From assembly GCF_011801125.1 (NCBI RefSeq), contig NZ_CP046171.1, positions 496,001 to 560,000 of the forward strand: DNA of 64,000 bases, read 5' to 3'. Below the pieces are notes generated by a model that saw nothing but the letters and a program-made list of their open reading frames with translations, ran no database searches and had not been told where the DNA came from. This DNA comes from Nocardia brasiliensis (GTDB lineage Bacteria; Actinomycetota; Actinomycetes; Mycobacteriales; Mycobacteriaceae). Numbering within the stretch: the first letter of the stretch is position 1; every line of letters begins with the position of its first letter. This document shows, one piece after another, positions 16,826 through 25,614 of the stretch. A program made the translations under genes and the position numbers.

Positions 16826-19800
16826 ATGCTGAAGTTCGCTGTGCTGGGTGAGGTGCGTGCGTGGCGCGATGACCTGGAGCTCGATCTCGGGTCCAAGCAA
16901 CGCAGAGCCTTGCTCGCGGCGTTGCTGCTGCGCAGTGGACGGTCGGCTACGGTGCCCGAACTCATCGACGGCGTCTGGGGGGAACATCCGACGCCGAGCG
17001 CGATCGGCGCGCTGCGCAACCACATCCTGCATCTGCGCCGGGCGCTGGAGCCCGACCGCCCGTCCGGCGCGCCCGCGACGGTGCTCGTCGGGTTCGGCGG
17101 CGGCTACGCGTTGCGGCTCGACCCCGGCGCGGTCGACGTGGAGATGGTCGAGGATCTGCTGCTCGAGGTGCAGCAGGAGCGGATCGGCGCCGAGCAGCCG
17201 CACCCGGTGGAGGTGGTGCGCGAACGGCTCGATGCCGCACTGCGGCTGTGGTCGGGCACGCCGCTGGCCGGACTGCCCGGCCCCTACGCCGATCGGCAGC
17301 GCACGCAGCTGATCGAACGCCGAGTCGCGTTGCTGGAGCAGCGGATCGAGCTCGATCTGCGCCTCGGCCGCTACACCGAGGTGATCGCCGAACTCACCCC
17401 GCTGTGTGCCGAACACCCGATGCGCGAGCAGACCAGGGGACTGCTGATGACCGCGCTGTATCACGCGGGCCGCCAGGCCGAGGCGCTCGCGGTGTACGCC
17501 GAAACCCGCAAGGCGCTCATCGACCGGCTCGGCATCGAACCCGGACAGCAGCTGACCGACCTGCATCAGCGCATCCTGCGCGCGGACCTGACCCCGCCGC
17601 ATCTGGCCCCGGCGCGCAACGCGGCGGCGGCGCGGCCGCAGCGCCGCGCGGTCACGCGCGTCGCGCAGCTGCCCGCCGATGTCGTCGACTTCACCGGACG
17701 GGCGGAGACCGTCCGGTCGATCAGTGAATGGCTGTCGCGCGCAAACAGTTCCGCGGTGCCGGTGTGTGTGATCGGCGGTATGGGCGGCATCGGCAAGAGC
17801 GCGCTCGCGGTGCACGTCGGGCATCTGGTGCGCGACCGGTTCCCGGACGGGCAGCTGCACGTCGACCTGCACGGTTTCGCCCAGGCGCGCGGTGGCCACC
17901 CCGCGGGGCGGGCCACCGCGGCCGCCGACGCACTCGGTGACTTCCTACGCGCGCTCGGGGTGCCCGAGGGCGAGATCGCGCCGACGCTGGCCGAGCGCTC
18001 CGGCCAGTTCCGCAGCTTCCTCGACGGCAAGCGGGTGCTCGTCGTGCTGGACAACGCGCACGACGTCGCTCAGGTCACGCCGTTGATTCCGGGTACACCC
18101 GGTTCGGCCGTGCTGATCACCAGTCGCTCGGCGATGCCCGAATTACCCTGTGTGGTCGGCACTCTCGGCGTGCGACTGGACGTGCTGGCGCGGGCGGAGG
18201 CCCGCACGCTGCTGGCGGGCATCGCGGGCCTGCGTCGGGTCGCCGCGGAGCCGGCCGCGGTGGACAGCGTGCTCGACGCGTGCGGCGGTCTGCCGCTCGC
18301 GGTCCGGATCGTCGGCGCGCGGCTCGCGGCCCGGCCGCAGTGGACCATCGGCACCCTCGCCGAACGGCTGGCCGACGAGCAGCAGCGGCTCGGCACGCTG
18401 CGCAGCGGTGACCTCGCGGTCGAGGCCGCCTTCCGGCTCAGCTACGACCAGCTCGATCGCGCGCAGGCCAGGGCGTTTCGCATGCTGGCCGCCCCGGAGG
18501 TGGCGCAGATCTCGCTGGACGGCGCGGCCGCGGTGCTCGGCGCGGATCGGATGCTCGTCGAGGAACTGTGCGAGTCGCTGGTCGATCTGAACCTGATGGA
18601 GACCAGCGCGCCGGGCCGCTACACCTATCACGACCTGCCGCGCCTGTTCGCCCGCGAATTGCACCAGGCCGCGACCGAACCGGCGGCCGACCCGTTGCTC
18701 CGCCTCCTGGACTTCTACCTGGCGAGCATGAAAAACCTGATGGTGGTGTGCAATCCGGGGACCACGCTGTCCGAGCACCTCGGTGCCACGGTCGCGCGGG
18801 GCATCTCGTTCGTGGACACGGTCGCCGCGCAGTACTGGCTCGATACCGAACGCCCGAATCTGATCTCGCTGTACGAGCAGGCCGCGCGGGTGGGCGGCGC
18901 GGCGTTACCCGCCGCCGCCGATATCGCCTGGGCCACCGCGGAATTGATCGACGGCGGCCCGCACGGCCAGGAGCTGTCGCGGGCGTTGGGCAAGCTGCTC
19001 GACGCGGCGCTGCGCGCGGGAGACCGGCGCGTCGAATGCCGGATCAGGGTGACCCTCGGTTCGATCTTCACCTACTCGCTCGGCACCCTGCGGCAGGGCC
19101 GCGACCATCAGCGCATCGCCCTGTCGCTAGGCGGCAGCGCGCCCAGCGACGTGCGGCTGGCCGCCTTCGCGGCACAGTTGCTGGCCTCCTCGACCAGGAT
19201 GGGCACCGAGACGGCGGCCTCGATCGCGCACGGCGAGCGCGCGATCCGGCTGGCCCAGCGGGTCGGCGATCCGGCGGTCGAGTGCACCAGTCTGGTGCAT
19301 ATCGCCAAAACCCTCTCCGACGCAGGCGAATTCGTCGCGGCGCAGGAGCGGGCGACACAGGCCAAGACGCTGGCCGCGAAAATCGGCAACGCCGCGCTGG
19401 AGGCGATGGCGACCCACGAGCTGGGCGTGGCCCGCAGCTTTCAAGGCGAGCACCCGCAGGCGATCGAGCTGTGCGGCGAGGCGGTGCGTCTGGCCCAGCT
19501 CAGCGGCGTCGAGCTGCGGGAGGGCTGGGCGCTGGCGCGGCTGGCGCACGTGCACATGATGGCGGGCGAGCTGACCAAGGCGGAGCCGATCGCCGAGGCG
19601 GCGGTGCGCACGCTCAATCGCGCCATTGGGCCGCTGAGCCGGGCGCGGGTGCTGGTGATGCACGGGCTTATCCTGCAGGCGCTCGGCCGGACCCATCAGG
19701 CCTACTGCGTATATCGTTCGGCGGCAGAGACTTTCGCCTCGATCGAGGACGCGCACTTCACCCACGAACGGCTCGACGGTGCGGTGGAGGCGCCGATCCT

Positions 19801-19876
19801 GTCGCTGCTGCGCGAACATCTCGACGAGGTGATGGCCGAACGGGCACAGCGGCGTACTCGCGCCACCGGGGCCTGA
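16826..19876 (+). CDS. AfsR/SARP-family regulator with NB-ARC and TPR domains
   Basis: 1016 residues. Order: winged-helix OmpR-like DNA-binding domain (1-95, KQRRALLAALLLRSGR, PSAIGALRNHILHLRRAL); bacterial transcriptional activation domain (about 100-250, AEHPMREQTRGLLMTALYHAGRQAEAL, GIEPGQQL); NB-ARC ATPase (Walker A GGMGGIGKS at 317-325, Walker B RVLVVLDNA, CGGLPLAVRIVGARLA); and C-terminal TPR-like helices (about 700-1000). Members switch on secondary metabolism or morphogenesis when phosphorylated or nucleotide-bound. No biosynthetic cluster adjoins, apart from the synthetase 12 kb away. ATG 16826 has ggagagagagg upstream. Confidence 0.92.
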   Translation: MLKFAVLGEVRAWRDDLELDLGSKQRRALLAALLLRSGRSATVPELIDGVWGEHPTPSAIGALRNHILHLRRALEPDRPSGAPATVLVGFGGGYALRLDPGAVDVEMVEDLLLEVQQERIGAEQPHPVEVVRERLDAALRLWSGTPLAGLPGPYADRQRTQLIERRVALLEQRIELDLRLGRYTEVIAELTPLCAEHPMREQTRGLLMTALYHAGRQAEALAVYAETRKALIDRLGIEPGQQLTDLHQRILRADLTPPHLAPARNAAAARPQRRAVTRVAQLPADVVDFTGRAETVRSISEWLSRANSSAVPVCVIGGMGGIGKSALAVHVGHLVRDRFPDGQLHVDLHGFAQARGGHPAGRATAAADALGDFLRALGVPEGEIAPTLAERSGQFRSFLDGKRVLVVLDNAHDVAQVTPLIPGTPGSAVLITSRSAMPELPCVVGTLGVRLDVLARAEARTLLAGIAGLRRVAAEPAAVDSVLDACGGLPLAVRIVGARLAARPQWTIGTLAERLADEQQRLGTLRSGDLAVEAAFRLSYDQLDRAQARAFRMLAAPEVAQISLDGAAAVLGADRMLVEELCESLVDLNLMETSAPGRYTYHDLPRLFARELHQAATEPAADPLLRLLDFYLASMKNLMVVCNPGTTLSEHLGATVARGISFVDTVAAQYWLDTERPNLISLYEQAARVGGAALPAAADIAWATAELIDGGPHGQELSRALGKLLDAALRAGDRRVECRIRVTLGSIFTYSLGTLRQGRDHQRIALSLGGSAPSDVRLAAFAAQLLASSTRMGTETAASIAHGERAIRLAQRVGDPAVECTSLVHIAKTLSDAGEFVAAQERATQAKTLAAKIGNAALEAMATHELGVARSFQGEHPQAIELCGEAVRLAQLSGVELREGWALARLAHVHMMAGELTKAEPIAEAAVRTLNRAIGPLSRARVLVMHGLILQALGRTHQAYCVYRSAAETFASIEDAHFTHERLDGAVEAPILSLLREHLDEVMAERAQRRTRATGA

Positions 19877-19909
19877 GCCCGGCCGAACAATCCTGGGCCA
19901 CAACGAGAA

Positions 19910-19940
19910 AGCGGGAAGCCGGGCGACCCGGCTTCCCGCT
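19910..19940. terminator. Bidirectional terminator between convergent regulator and ppa
   Basis: A perfect 14-base stem (AGCGGGAAGCCGGG with CCCGGCTTCCCGCT) around a CGA loop. On the minus strand it is followed by tttctc, so it should end ppa transcription best. Confidence 0.8.
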
Positions 19941-19951
19941 TCCTGTTCGGC

Positions 19952-20443
19952 TCAGTGGCCGCCCTGGTCCTTCAGCCGCCGCAGCGACGCCTCGACCTCG
20001 GCCTCGGCCTCGGCGCGGCCGACCCACTCCGAGCCCTTGACGTACTTGCCCGGCTCCAAGTCCTTGTACCGCTCGAAGAAGTGCTTGATCGCGGCCAGCT
20101 CGAACTCGGGCACATCCTTCAGATCCTGGATGTGCTCCCAGCGCGGGTCGCCCGCGGGCACGCACAGCACCTTGTCGTCGCCGCCCGCCTCGTCGACCAT
20201 CTTGTACATCGCGACCGGGCGCACCTCGATGAGGCAGCCGGGGAACACCGACTCGGGCAGCAGGACCAGCGCGTCCAGCGGGTCACCGTCCTCGCCGAGG
20301 GTGTTCTCGATGTAGCCGTAGTCGGCGGGGTAGACCATGGACGTGTAGAGGTGCCGGTCGAGCCGGACCCGTCCGGTCTCGTGATCGACCTCGTACTTGT
20401 TCCGAGAGCCCTTGGGGATCTCGATGGTGACGTCGAACTCCAC
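19952..20443 (-). CDS. ppa: Inorganic pyrophosphatase
   Basis: 163 residues, the usual length of bacterial family I pyrophosphatase (162 in M. tuberculosis). It hydrolyses pyrophosphate in the cytosol and pulls biosynthetic reactions forward. Conserved elements are [14 protein letters not shown], the signature [14 protein letters not shown] with metal-binding aspartates, and [14 protein letters not shown] followed by [15 protein letters not shown] 20443 is preceded by AAGGAG at five bases. It is divergent from dacB, as in M. tuberculosis. Confidence 0.97.
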   Translation of the reverse strand: MEFDVTIEIPKGSRNKYEVDHETGRVRLDRHLYTSMVYPADYGYIENTLGEDGDPLDALVLLPESVFPGCLIEVRPVAMYKMVDEAGGDDKVLCVPAGDPRWEHIQDLKDVPEFELAAIKHFFERYKDLEPGKYVKGSEWVGRAEAEAEVEASLRRLKDQGGH

Positions 20444-20601
20444 GCCATCTCCTTCGGTGCATCTATGAGCATGAGCAGCCGCGACTGCCGACTCGCCAGG
20501 TTGTTCAAGGGAACGGTTGCGCAACGAGGATAGTGTGGTCGGCGGGGACATGGGTGCGGCAGGCGGCTGCTGCGGAGATCAGTCGAGGAGAGCTGCGGTC
20601 A

Positions 20602-22056
20602 GTGGTTGGTAAGAACAGAGGCGGCCTGGCCAACCGGCGGCGCCGCAATCTCTGGATCGGTTTCGGGGTCACGCTTGCCGTATTGCTCGCCGCGGGAACG
20701 GGAGTTCTGCTCACGGTCAAGCCGTGGACCGACGAGTTCCGCCACGGTGGGCGCACCATCGCGGCCCCGCCCACGCCGGTCCGGCCCTTTCCTCGCGTCG
20801 CGCCCGCGCCGTCCAACGCGCCCGCGCCGAGCCCGGCCGGTATCGCGGCCGCGCTCGCGCCGGTCATCGGTAACCCGGATCTCGGCGTCTTCGCCGGACA
20901 GGTGACCGACGCCGACAGCGCGACGGTGCTCTGGAGCGGTGATCCCGGTAAGCCGATGATCCCGTCGTCCACCGCGAAGATCCTGACCACGGCCGCGGCG
21001 CTGCTCACCCTGCCCGCGGACCATCGGCTGACCACCAAGGTGGTGGCCGGCGCCGCGCCGAACGAGCTGGTGCTCGTCGGGGGCGGCGACCCGACGCTGA
21101 CGGCCGAGCCGGAAGGCAAGGGCTACTACCCGAACAGCGCCAAGGTCGCCGACCTGGTGGCCCAGATCAAGAGCTCCGGCCGCGCGGTCGACACCATCGT
21201 GGTGGACACCTCGGCCTACACCGGGCCGTCCATGGCCAAGGGCTGGGATCCGATCGATATCGGGGACGGCTCGATCGCGCCGATGGAGTCGGTGATGATC
21301 GACGGCGGCCGGCTGCAGCCGCTGGTCGAGTACTCTCCGCGCACCCCGACGCCCGCGCTGGACGCCGGGCGCAGGCTGGCAGTCGAGCTCGGCCTCGATC
21401 CCGGCCGGGTCCGGATCGGCGCCGCCGCGCCGGGTGCCGCCGAGGTCGCGAGCGTGCGCTCGGCGCCGCTGCGGGACCGGCTGCGCGACATGATGGTCTA
21501 CTCCGACAACATCCTCGCCGAGGCGGTCGGGCGCGAGATCTCGGTCGCCACCGGCGGCGAGGCCTCGTTCGCCGGCGCGGTCACCGCGGTGAACAACGCA
21601 CTGGCCAAGGCGGGCTTCGACCTGACCGGCCTGGACATGCACGACAACAGCGGCCTCTCGGTCGACGACCGGATTCCGGCGCGGCTGCTGGACCGGATCG
21701 TCGCGACCGCCGCCAAGCCGAACGCGGGCAGCACGGTGCAGCCCGCTGGCACGATGGCCAGGCCCGAGAACGACCGGCTCGCCGCGACTTTGGCGCCGCT
21801 GCTCGACGACCTGCCGATCGCGGGCGCGACCGGCTCGCTGACCAGCCGCTATGTCGAGCAGAACCGCCAGGCCGCCGGGTTCGTCCGGGCCAAGACCGGA
21901 ACTCTGTCGGTGTCCAGTGCGTTGGTCGGGTATGTGCTCGACGCCGACGGCCGGGTACTGACATTCGCGCTGATGTCGAACGACCGGCCGCCGGAGGTGA
22001 GCAGGCCTGCGCTCGACGCGATCGCGGGCACGCTACGCAACTGTGGATGCTCGTGA
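20602..22056 (+). CDS. dacB: D-alanyl-D-alanine carboxypeptidase/endopeptidase (PBP4 type)
   Basis: 484 residues. One N-terminal membrane segment (about 20-40) is followed by a Pro/Ala-rich linker and the S13 penicillin-binding domain: Ser123-Thr-Ala-Lys126 (SxxK), Ser301-Asp-Asn303 (SxN) and Lys431-Thr-Gly (KTG). It trims or cleaves peptidoglycan cross-links outside the membrane. GTG 20602 has GAGGAG upstream. It is followed after three bases by the DUF2342 protease, tilS and hpt, the same order as Rv3627c to Rv3624c. Confidence 0.95.
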   Translation: MVGKNRGGLANRRRRNLWIGFGVTLAVLLAAGTGVLLTVKPWTDEFRHGGRTIAAPPTPVRPFPRVAPAPSNAPAPSPAGIAAALAPVIGNPDLGVFAGQVTDADSATVLWSGDPGKPMIPSSTAKILTTAAALLTLPADHRLTTKVVAGAAPNELVLVGGGDPTLTAEPEGKGYYPNSAKVADLVAQIKSSGRAVDTIVVDTSAYTGPSMAKGWDPIDIGDGSIAPMESVMIDGGRLQPLVEYSPRTPTPALDAGRRLAVELGLDPGRVRIGAAAPGAAEVASVRSAPLRDRLRDMMVYSDNILAEAVGREISVATGGEASFAGAVTAVNNALAKAGFDLTGLDMHDNSGLSVDDRIPARLLDRIVATAAKPNAGSTVQPAGTMARPENDRLAATLAPLLDDLPIAGATGSLTSRYVEQNRQAAGFVRAKTGTLSVSSALVGYVLDADGRVLTFALMSNDRPPEVSRPALDAIAGTLRNCGCS

Positions 22057-22059
22057 CGG

Positions 22060-23199
22060 GTGGTTGACATGCACGCAGATGGTTCCGACCCGGCCGGTCC
22101 CGGCACGGCAGACGCGGTAGTGCCGACCGGCGCCGCCGTCGAGCAGCCGAAGGGGCGTTCGGGCTTCTCCGGCGCGGTCGACTGGCGCCTGGCCGCGAAG
22201 ACCGGCGCCACCCTGGTGCCCGCCGGGCCGCGGACCTCCCGCTTCTCCGCCGAGCAGGTCGTGGCCGAGTTGGCCACCGCCTCCGAACGGGCCGAGGGGC
22301 CGGTCCGCGAGGTGAGCGGATTGCTCGACGACCAGCCGGTGCCCGCCGCCCGGATCGTGGACCGGCCCGGCTGGATCGCGGCCGCCGCCGCGTCCATGGG
22401 CCAGCTGACCGGCAGCGACGGCGGCGCCGCCGAACGCGGCATGTGGCAGGGCAAACCGGCGGGCGTGCAGGCGGGCGCGATGCTCGCGTTCCTGTCCACC
22501 GCGATCCTTGGCCAGTACGACCCGTTCACCGGCCCCGACGGCACCCTGCTGCTCGTCGCGCCGAACATCGTGGCGGTCGAGCGGGCGCTCGGTGTCTCAC
22601 CGAGCGACTTCCGGCTCTGGGTCTGCCTGCACGAGGTGACCCACCGGGTGCAGTTCTCCTCGGCGCCCTGGCTGGCCGAGTACATGCGCAGCAATGTCGA
22701 GGTGCTCGGCGAGGTCGGCGACGAGCCGCTCAACGAGATGCTGTCGCGGCTGCTCGACGAGGTTCGCGACCGGCGCAAGGGCGGCACGCCCGCCGACCCC
22801 GCCACCCGAGGCGTGGTCGGGCTGCTGCGTGCCACCCAGGCCCCGCCGCAGCGCGAGGCGCTCGACCGGCTGCTCATGCTGGGCACCCTGTTGGAGGGGC
22901 ACGCCGATCACGTGATGGACGCCGTCGGCCCCGCCGTGGTGCCGTCCGTCGGACAGATCCGCTCGGCCTTCGATCAGCGCCGCAAGCGCCCGAGCAACCC
23001 GATCCAGCGCATCATGCGCGCGCTGCTCGGCGTGGACGCCAAGGTCGCCCAGTACGTGCGCGGTAAGGCGTTCGTGGACGATGTCGTCGGGCGGGTCGGC
23101 ATGGCGCAGTTCAACACCATCTGGACCGACGCCGAAACCCTGCCGCGCACAGACGAAATCGAGACACCCGAACACTGGGTGACGCGCGTGCTCGGCTAG
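22060..23199 (+). CDS. DUF2342 zinc-dependent metalloprotease
   Basis: 379 residues with a gluzincin-like motif His191-Glu-Val-Thr-His195 (CLHEVTHRVQF), a downstream glutamate region (LLEGHADHVMDAVG) and the conserved start DWRLAAKTGA. It is the counterpart of Rv3626c, sometimes labelled F420-biosynthesis-associated, but a function is not established. It begins at GTG 22060 (ATG 22069 is an alternative), three bases after dacB, so it is in the same operon. Confidence 0.88.
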   Translation: MVDMHADGSDPAGPGTADAVVPTGAAVEQPKGRSGFSGAVDWRLAAKTGATLVPAGPRTSRFSAEQVVAELATASERAEGPVREVSGLLDDQPVPAARIVDRPGWIAAAAASMGQLTGSDGGAAERGMWQGKPAGVQAGAMLAFLSTAILGQYDPFTGPDGTLLLVAPNIVAVERALGVSPSDFRLWVCLHEVTHRVQFSSAPWLAEYMRSNVEVLGEVGDEPLNEMLSRLLDEVRDRRKGGTPADPATRGVVGLLRATQAPPQREALDRLLMLGTLLEGHADHVMDAVGPAVVPSVGQIRSAFDQRRKRPSNPIQRIMRALLGVDAKVAQYVRGKAFVDDVVGRVGMAQFNTIWTDAETLPRTDEIETPEHWVTRVLG

Positions 23200-23267
23200 T
23201 CCAGCCGCATCCGGTCCTGGACCGTCGAAACGCGGGTGCGGGCGATCGGGGCAGCCGCGTGAACCCG

Positions 23268-23273
23268 TAGGGT
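23268..23273 (+). promoter_or_regulatory. -10 element, probable leaderless start of tilS
   Basis: TAGGGT ends six bases before the ATG of tilS at 23280, with no Shine-Dalgarno sequence between, so tilS-hpt may have its own leaderless promoter besides read-through from dacB. Confidence 0.45.
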
Positions 23274-23279
23274 GCGCGT

Positions 23280-24281
23280 ATGGGTCGCGCGGACGCCGGA
23301 ACGGCGCAGCCGCGCCGCCTGCCCGAGACGGCGGCGGTGCTGGCGGTGCGACATGCCGTGCGCGCGTGGGCCGCGGCACGCGCGGTGTCCGAGGTGGCCG
23401 TGGCACTGTCCGGTGGCGCGGACTCGCTGGCGTTGACCGCCGCGGCCGTGGTCGAGCTGGACGCGGTCGACGCCCTCGTGGTCGATCATGGTTTGCAGCC
23501 CGGATCCGACGTGGTGGCCGCCGACGCGGCGGCGTGCGCGCTGGCCATCGGGTGCCGCTCCGCGCGGGTGCTCGCGGTCGAGGTCGGCGGCGCGGGCGGG
23601 CTGGAGGCGGCGGCGCGCGCGGCCAGGTACGCGGCCCTGACGCAGGCACGAGCCGGCTTGCCGGTGCTGCTCGGGCACACGCTCGACGATCAGGCCGAAA
23701 CCGTGCTGCTCGGGTTGGCGCGCGGATCGGGCGGACGGTCCATTCAGGGAATGGCGGACTGGGCCGAGCCGTGGGGCAGGCCGCTGCTCGGTGTGCGCCG
23801 GACGACGACCAGGCAGCTGTGCGCCGACGCCGGGCTGATCCCGCACGAGGACCCGCACAACCAGGCGCCGGAGTTCACCCGGGTGCGGTTGCGCACCGAG
23901 GTGCTGCCGCTGCTGGAAGCGGTGCTCGGCGGCGGTGCGGCCGAGGCGCTCGCCCGCACCGCCGCCCAACTGCGCGAGGACGGCGCCGTGCTGGACGCGT
24001 TGGCAGGCGAGTTGCTGGACACCGCGAGTGATGGTGATGGCCTCGTCATCGAGACGCTCGCCACTGCGCCGCCCGCGCTGCGCCGCAGGGCGGTGCGGGC
24101 ATGGTTGCTCGAAGGTGGTGCGAAAGCGCTGACCGGCAAGCATTTACACGCCGTCGACCAGCTGATCACGGACTGGCGCGGGCAGGGTGGGGTGGCCGTC
24201 GGCGGCGGAACCGGGGGTAGCAGGTTGGTCGCAGCGCGCGAACATGGCAGGCTGACACTGCGTCTGCGCAGCGGCCGATGA
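23280..24281 (+). CDS. tilS: tRNA(Ile)-lysidine synthetase
   Basis: 333 residues. The PP-loop SGGADS (Ser44-Ser49) binds ATP. LLGHTLDDQAETVLLGLARGSG and PLLGVRRTTTRQLC are the TilS signatures, followed by DPHNQAPEFTRVRLR. It converts C34 of the CAU-anticodon tRNA(Ile) to lysidine so that AUA is decoded as isoleucine. It is 51 bases upstream of hpt, as in most bacteria (tilS-hpt-ftsH), but ftsH is 15 kb away here because of an accessory block. Confidence 0.95.
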   Translation: MGRADAGTAQPRRLPETAAVLAVRHAVRAWAAARAVSEVAVALSGGADSLALTAAAVVELDAVDALVVDHGLQPGSDVVAADAAACALAIGCRSARVLAVEVGGAGGLEAAARAARYAALTQARAGLPVLLGHTLDDQAETVLLGLARGSGGRSIQGMADWAEPWGRPLLGVRRTTTRQLCADAGLIPHEDPHNQAPEFTRVRLRTEVLPLLEAVLGGGAAEALARTAAQLREDGAVLDALAGELLDTASDGDGLVIETLATAPPALRRRAVRAWLLEGGAKALTGKHLHAVDQLITDWRGQGGVAVGGGTGGSRLVAAREHGRLTLRLRSGR

Positions 24282-24332
24282 CACATAATGGATCGGCCGT
24301 CCGGGAGCGAACACCAGAAGGGAACAGCTGAC

Positions 24333-24884
24333 GTGTACGGGGACGACATCGCGTCGGTGCTGATCACCGAGGAACAGATCGCCACCAAGACCAAGGAGCT
24401 GGCCGAGCTCATCGCCAAGCGCTATCCGCCGGGCGCGCCCGAGGGCGACCTGCTGCTGGTCGGTGTGCTCAAGGGCGCGATCTTCTTCATGACCGACCTG
24501 GCCAAGGAGCTGTCGATCCCGACCCAGATGGAGTTCATGGCCGTATCGTCGTACGGCTCGTCCACCTCGTCCTCCGGTGTCGTGCGCATCATGAAGGACC
24601 TGGACAAGGACATCGCGGGCCGCAATGTGCTGATCGTCGAGGACATCATCGACTCGGGCCTGACGCTGTCGTGGCTCAAGCGCAACCTGTCCACCCGCAA
24701 CCCGGCCTCGCTCGAGGTGGTCACGCTGCTACGCAAGCCGGATGCGTTACGCACCCACGTGGACGTCGCGCATGTCGGCTTCGACATCCCGAACGAATTC
24801 GTCGTCGGTTATGGCCTCGACTACGCCGAGCGCTACCGCGACCTGCCCTACATCGGCACCCTCGACCCCAAGGTCTACTCCTGA
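24333..24884 (+). CDS. hpt: Hypoxanthine(-guanine) phosphoribosyltransferase
   Basis: 183 residues with the PRPP-binding loop [13 protein letters not shown], the flexible-loop segment [22 protein letters not shown] and the purine-contacting [20 protein letters not shown] near the C-terminus. It salvages hypoxanthine and guanine to IMP and GMP. GTG 24333 is preceded by AAGGGA nine bases upstream and starts the family-typical MYGDDI. Confidence 0.96.
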   Translation: MYGDDIASVLITEEQIATKTKELAELIAKRYPPGAPEGDLLLVGVLKGAIFFMTDLAKELSIPTQMEFMAVSSYGSSTSSSGVVRIMKDLDKDIAGRNVLIVEDIIDSGLTLSWLKRNLSTRNPASLEVVTLLRKPDALRTHVDVAHVGFDIPNEFVVGYGLDYAERYRDLPYIGTLDPKVYS

Positions 24885-24894
24885 CCCGGGCGAT

Positions 24895-25614
24895 TCAGCC
24901 GTCCGGGAGTACCCCGAAAATCGTTGCGGGCGAGCCGGAGCCGCCGCGGTAGCGCGGCCCGCCCACCAGGATCCACGCACCGGTCGCCGGGAGCGCGGCG
25001 AGGTCGGCCAGGCACTCCAGGCTGATCCGATGCTCGCGGTACAGCAGCTTCGAGACCGCGTAGGTGTGATCCGTGCCCAGATCAGGGCCGAAGGTATCGA
25101 TGCCGAGCGCGCCGCGCCGACCCAGCCTGCCGGTCCGGAGCAGCCATTCGACGGTCTCCGGCGCGAAACCCGGCTGGTGGCCCGCGCTTTCGCCGGTGCC
25201 GAGAAACTCGGGGGTGCCCCACTTGGCGTCCCATCCGGTCCACGCGATGATGGCCGCGCCGTCCGGAATGCGGCCGTGCCGGGCCTCCCACTGCTTCAGA
25301 TCCGCGACCGAGATCGCGTAGTCCCGATCGCGGGCGCAGCGTTCGCGCATGTCGAGCCGCACCGCGGGCAGGAACAGGTCGTCCAGGTCCAGCTGGTCGG
25401 CGCTCAGTCCGTCGGGATCGAAGTGGATCGGCGCGCCCCAATGGGTTCCGGTGTGCTCGCCCTGCTGGATGTAGCGCAGGTAGTAGCCGTCGTTGGCGAT
25501 CGTCGCCACGATGTCGGTGCGGAACTCCGGGTCGTCCGGGTACAGCGGCGTCGTGGCCGGGTCGTGCACATGCGACAGGCTTACCAGCCGCCCGAACGGC
25601 CGCGGCCTGGTCAT
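24895..25614 (-). CDS. Cyclase-family (kynurenine formamidase-like) hydrolase
   Basis: 239 residues. SLSHVHDPATTPLYPDDPEF opens the fold, and EHTGTHWGAPIHF corresponds to the family metal motif HxGTHxDxPxH, with the usual Asp replaced by Gly. GALGIDTFGPD and the C-terminal LVGGPRYRGGSGSPATIFGVLP are also family segments. Members cleave amides or lactones such as N-formylkynurenine, using Mn or Zn; the missing ligand may alter metal binding. Its ATG overlaps the stop of kinase A by four bases, linking it to the kinase operon. Confidence 0.8.
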   Translation of the reverse strand: MTRPRPFGRLVSLSHVHDPATTPLYPDDPEFRTDIVATIANDGYYLRYIQQGEHTGTHWGAPIHFDPDGLSADQLDLDDLFLPAVRLDMRERCARDRDYAISVADLKQWEARHGRIPDGAAIIAWTGWDAKWGTPEFLGTGESAGHQPGFAPETVEWLLRTGRLGRRGALGIDTFGPDLGTDHTYAVSKLLYREHRISLECLADLAALPATGAWILVGGPRYRGGSGSPATIFGVLPDG

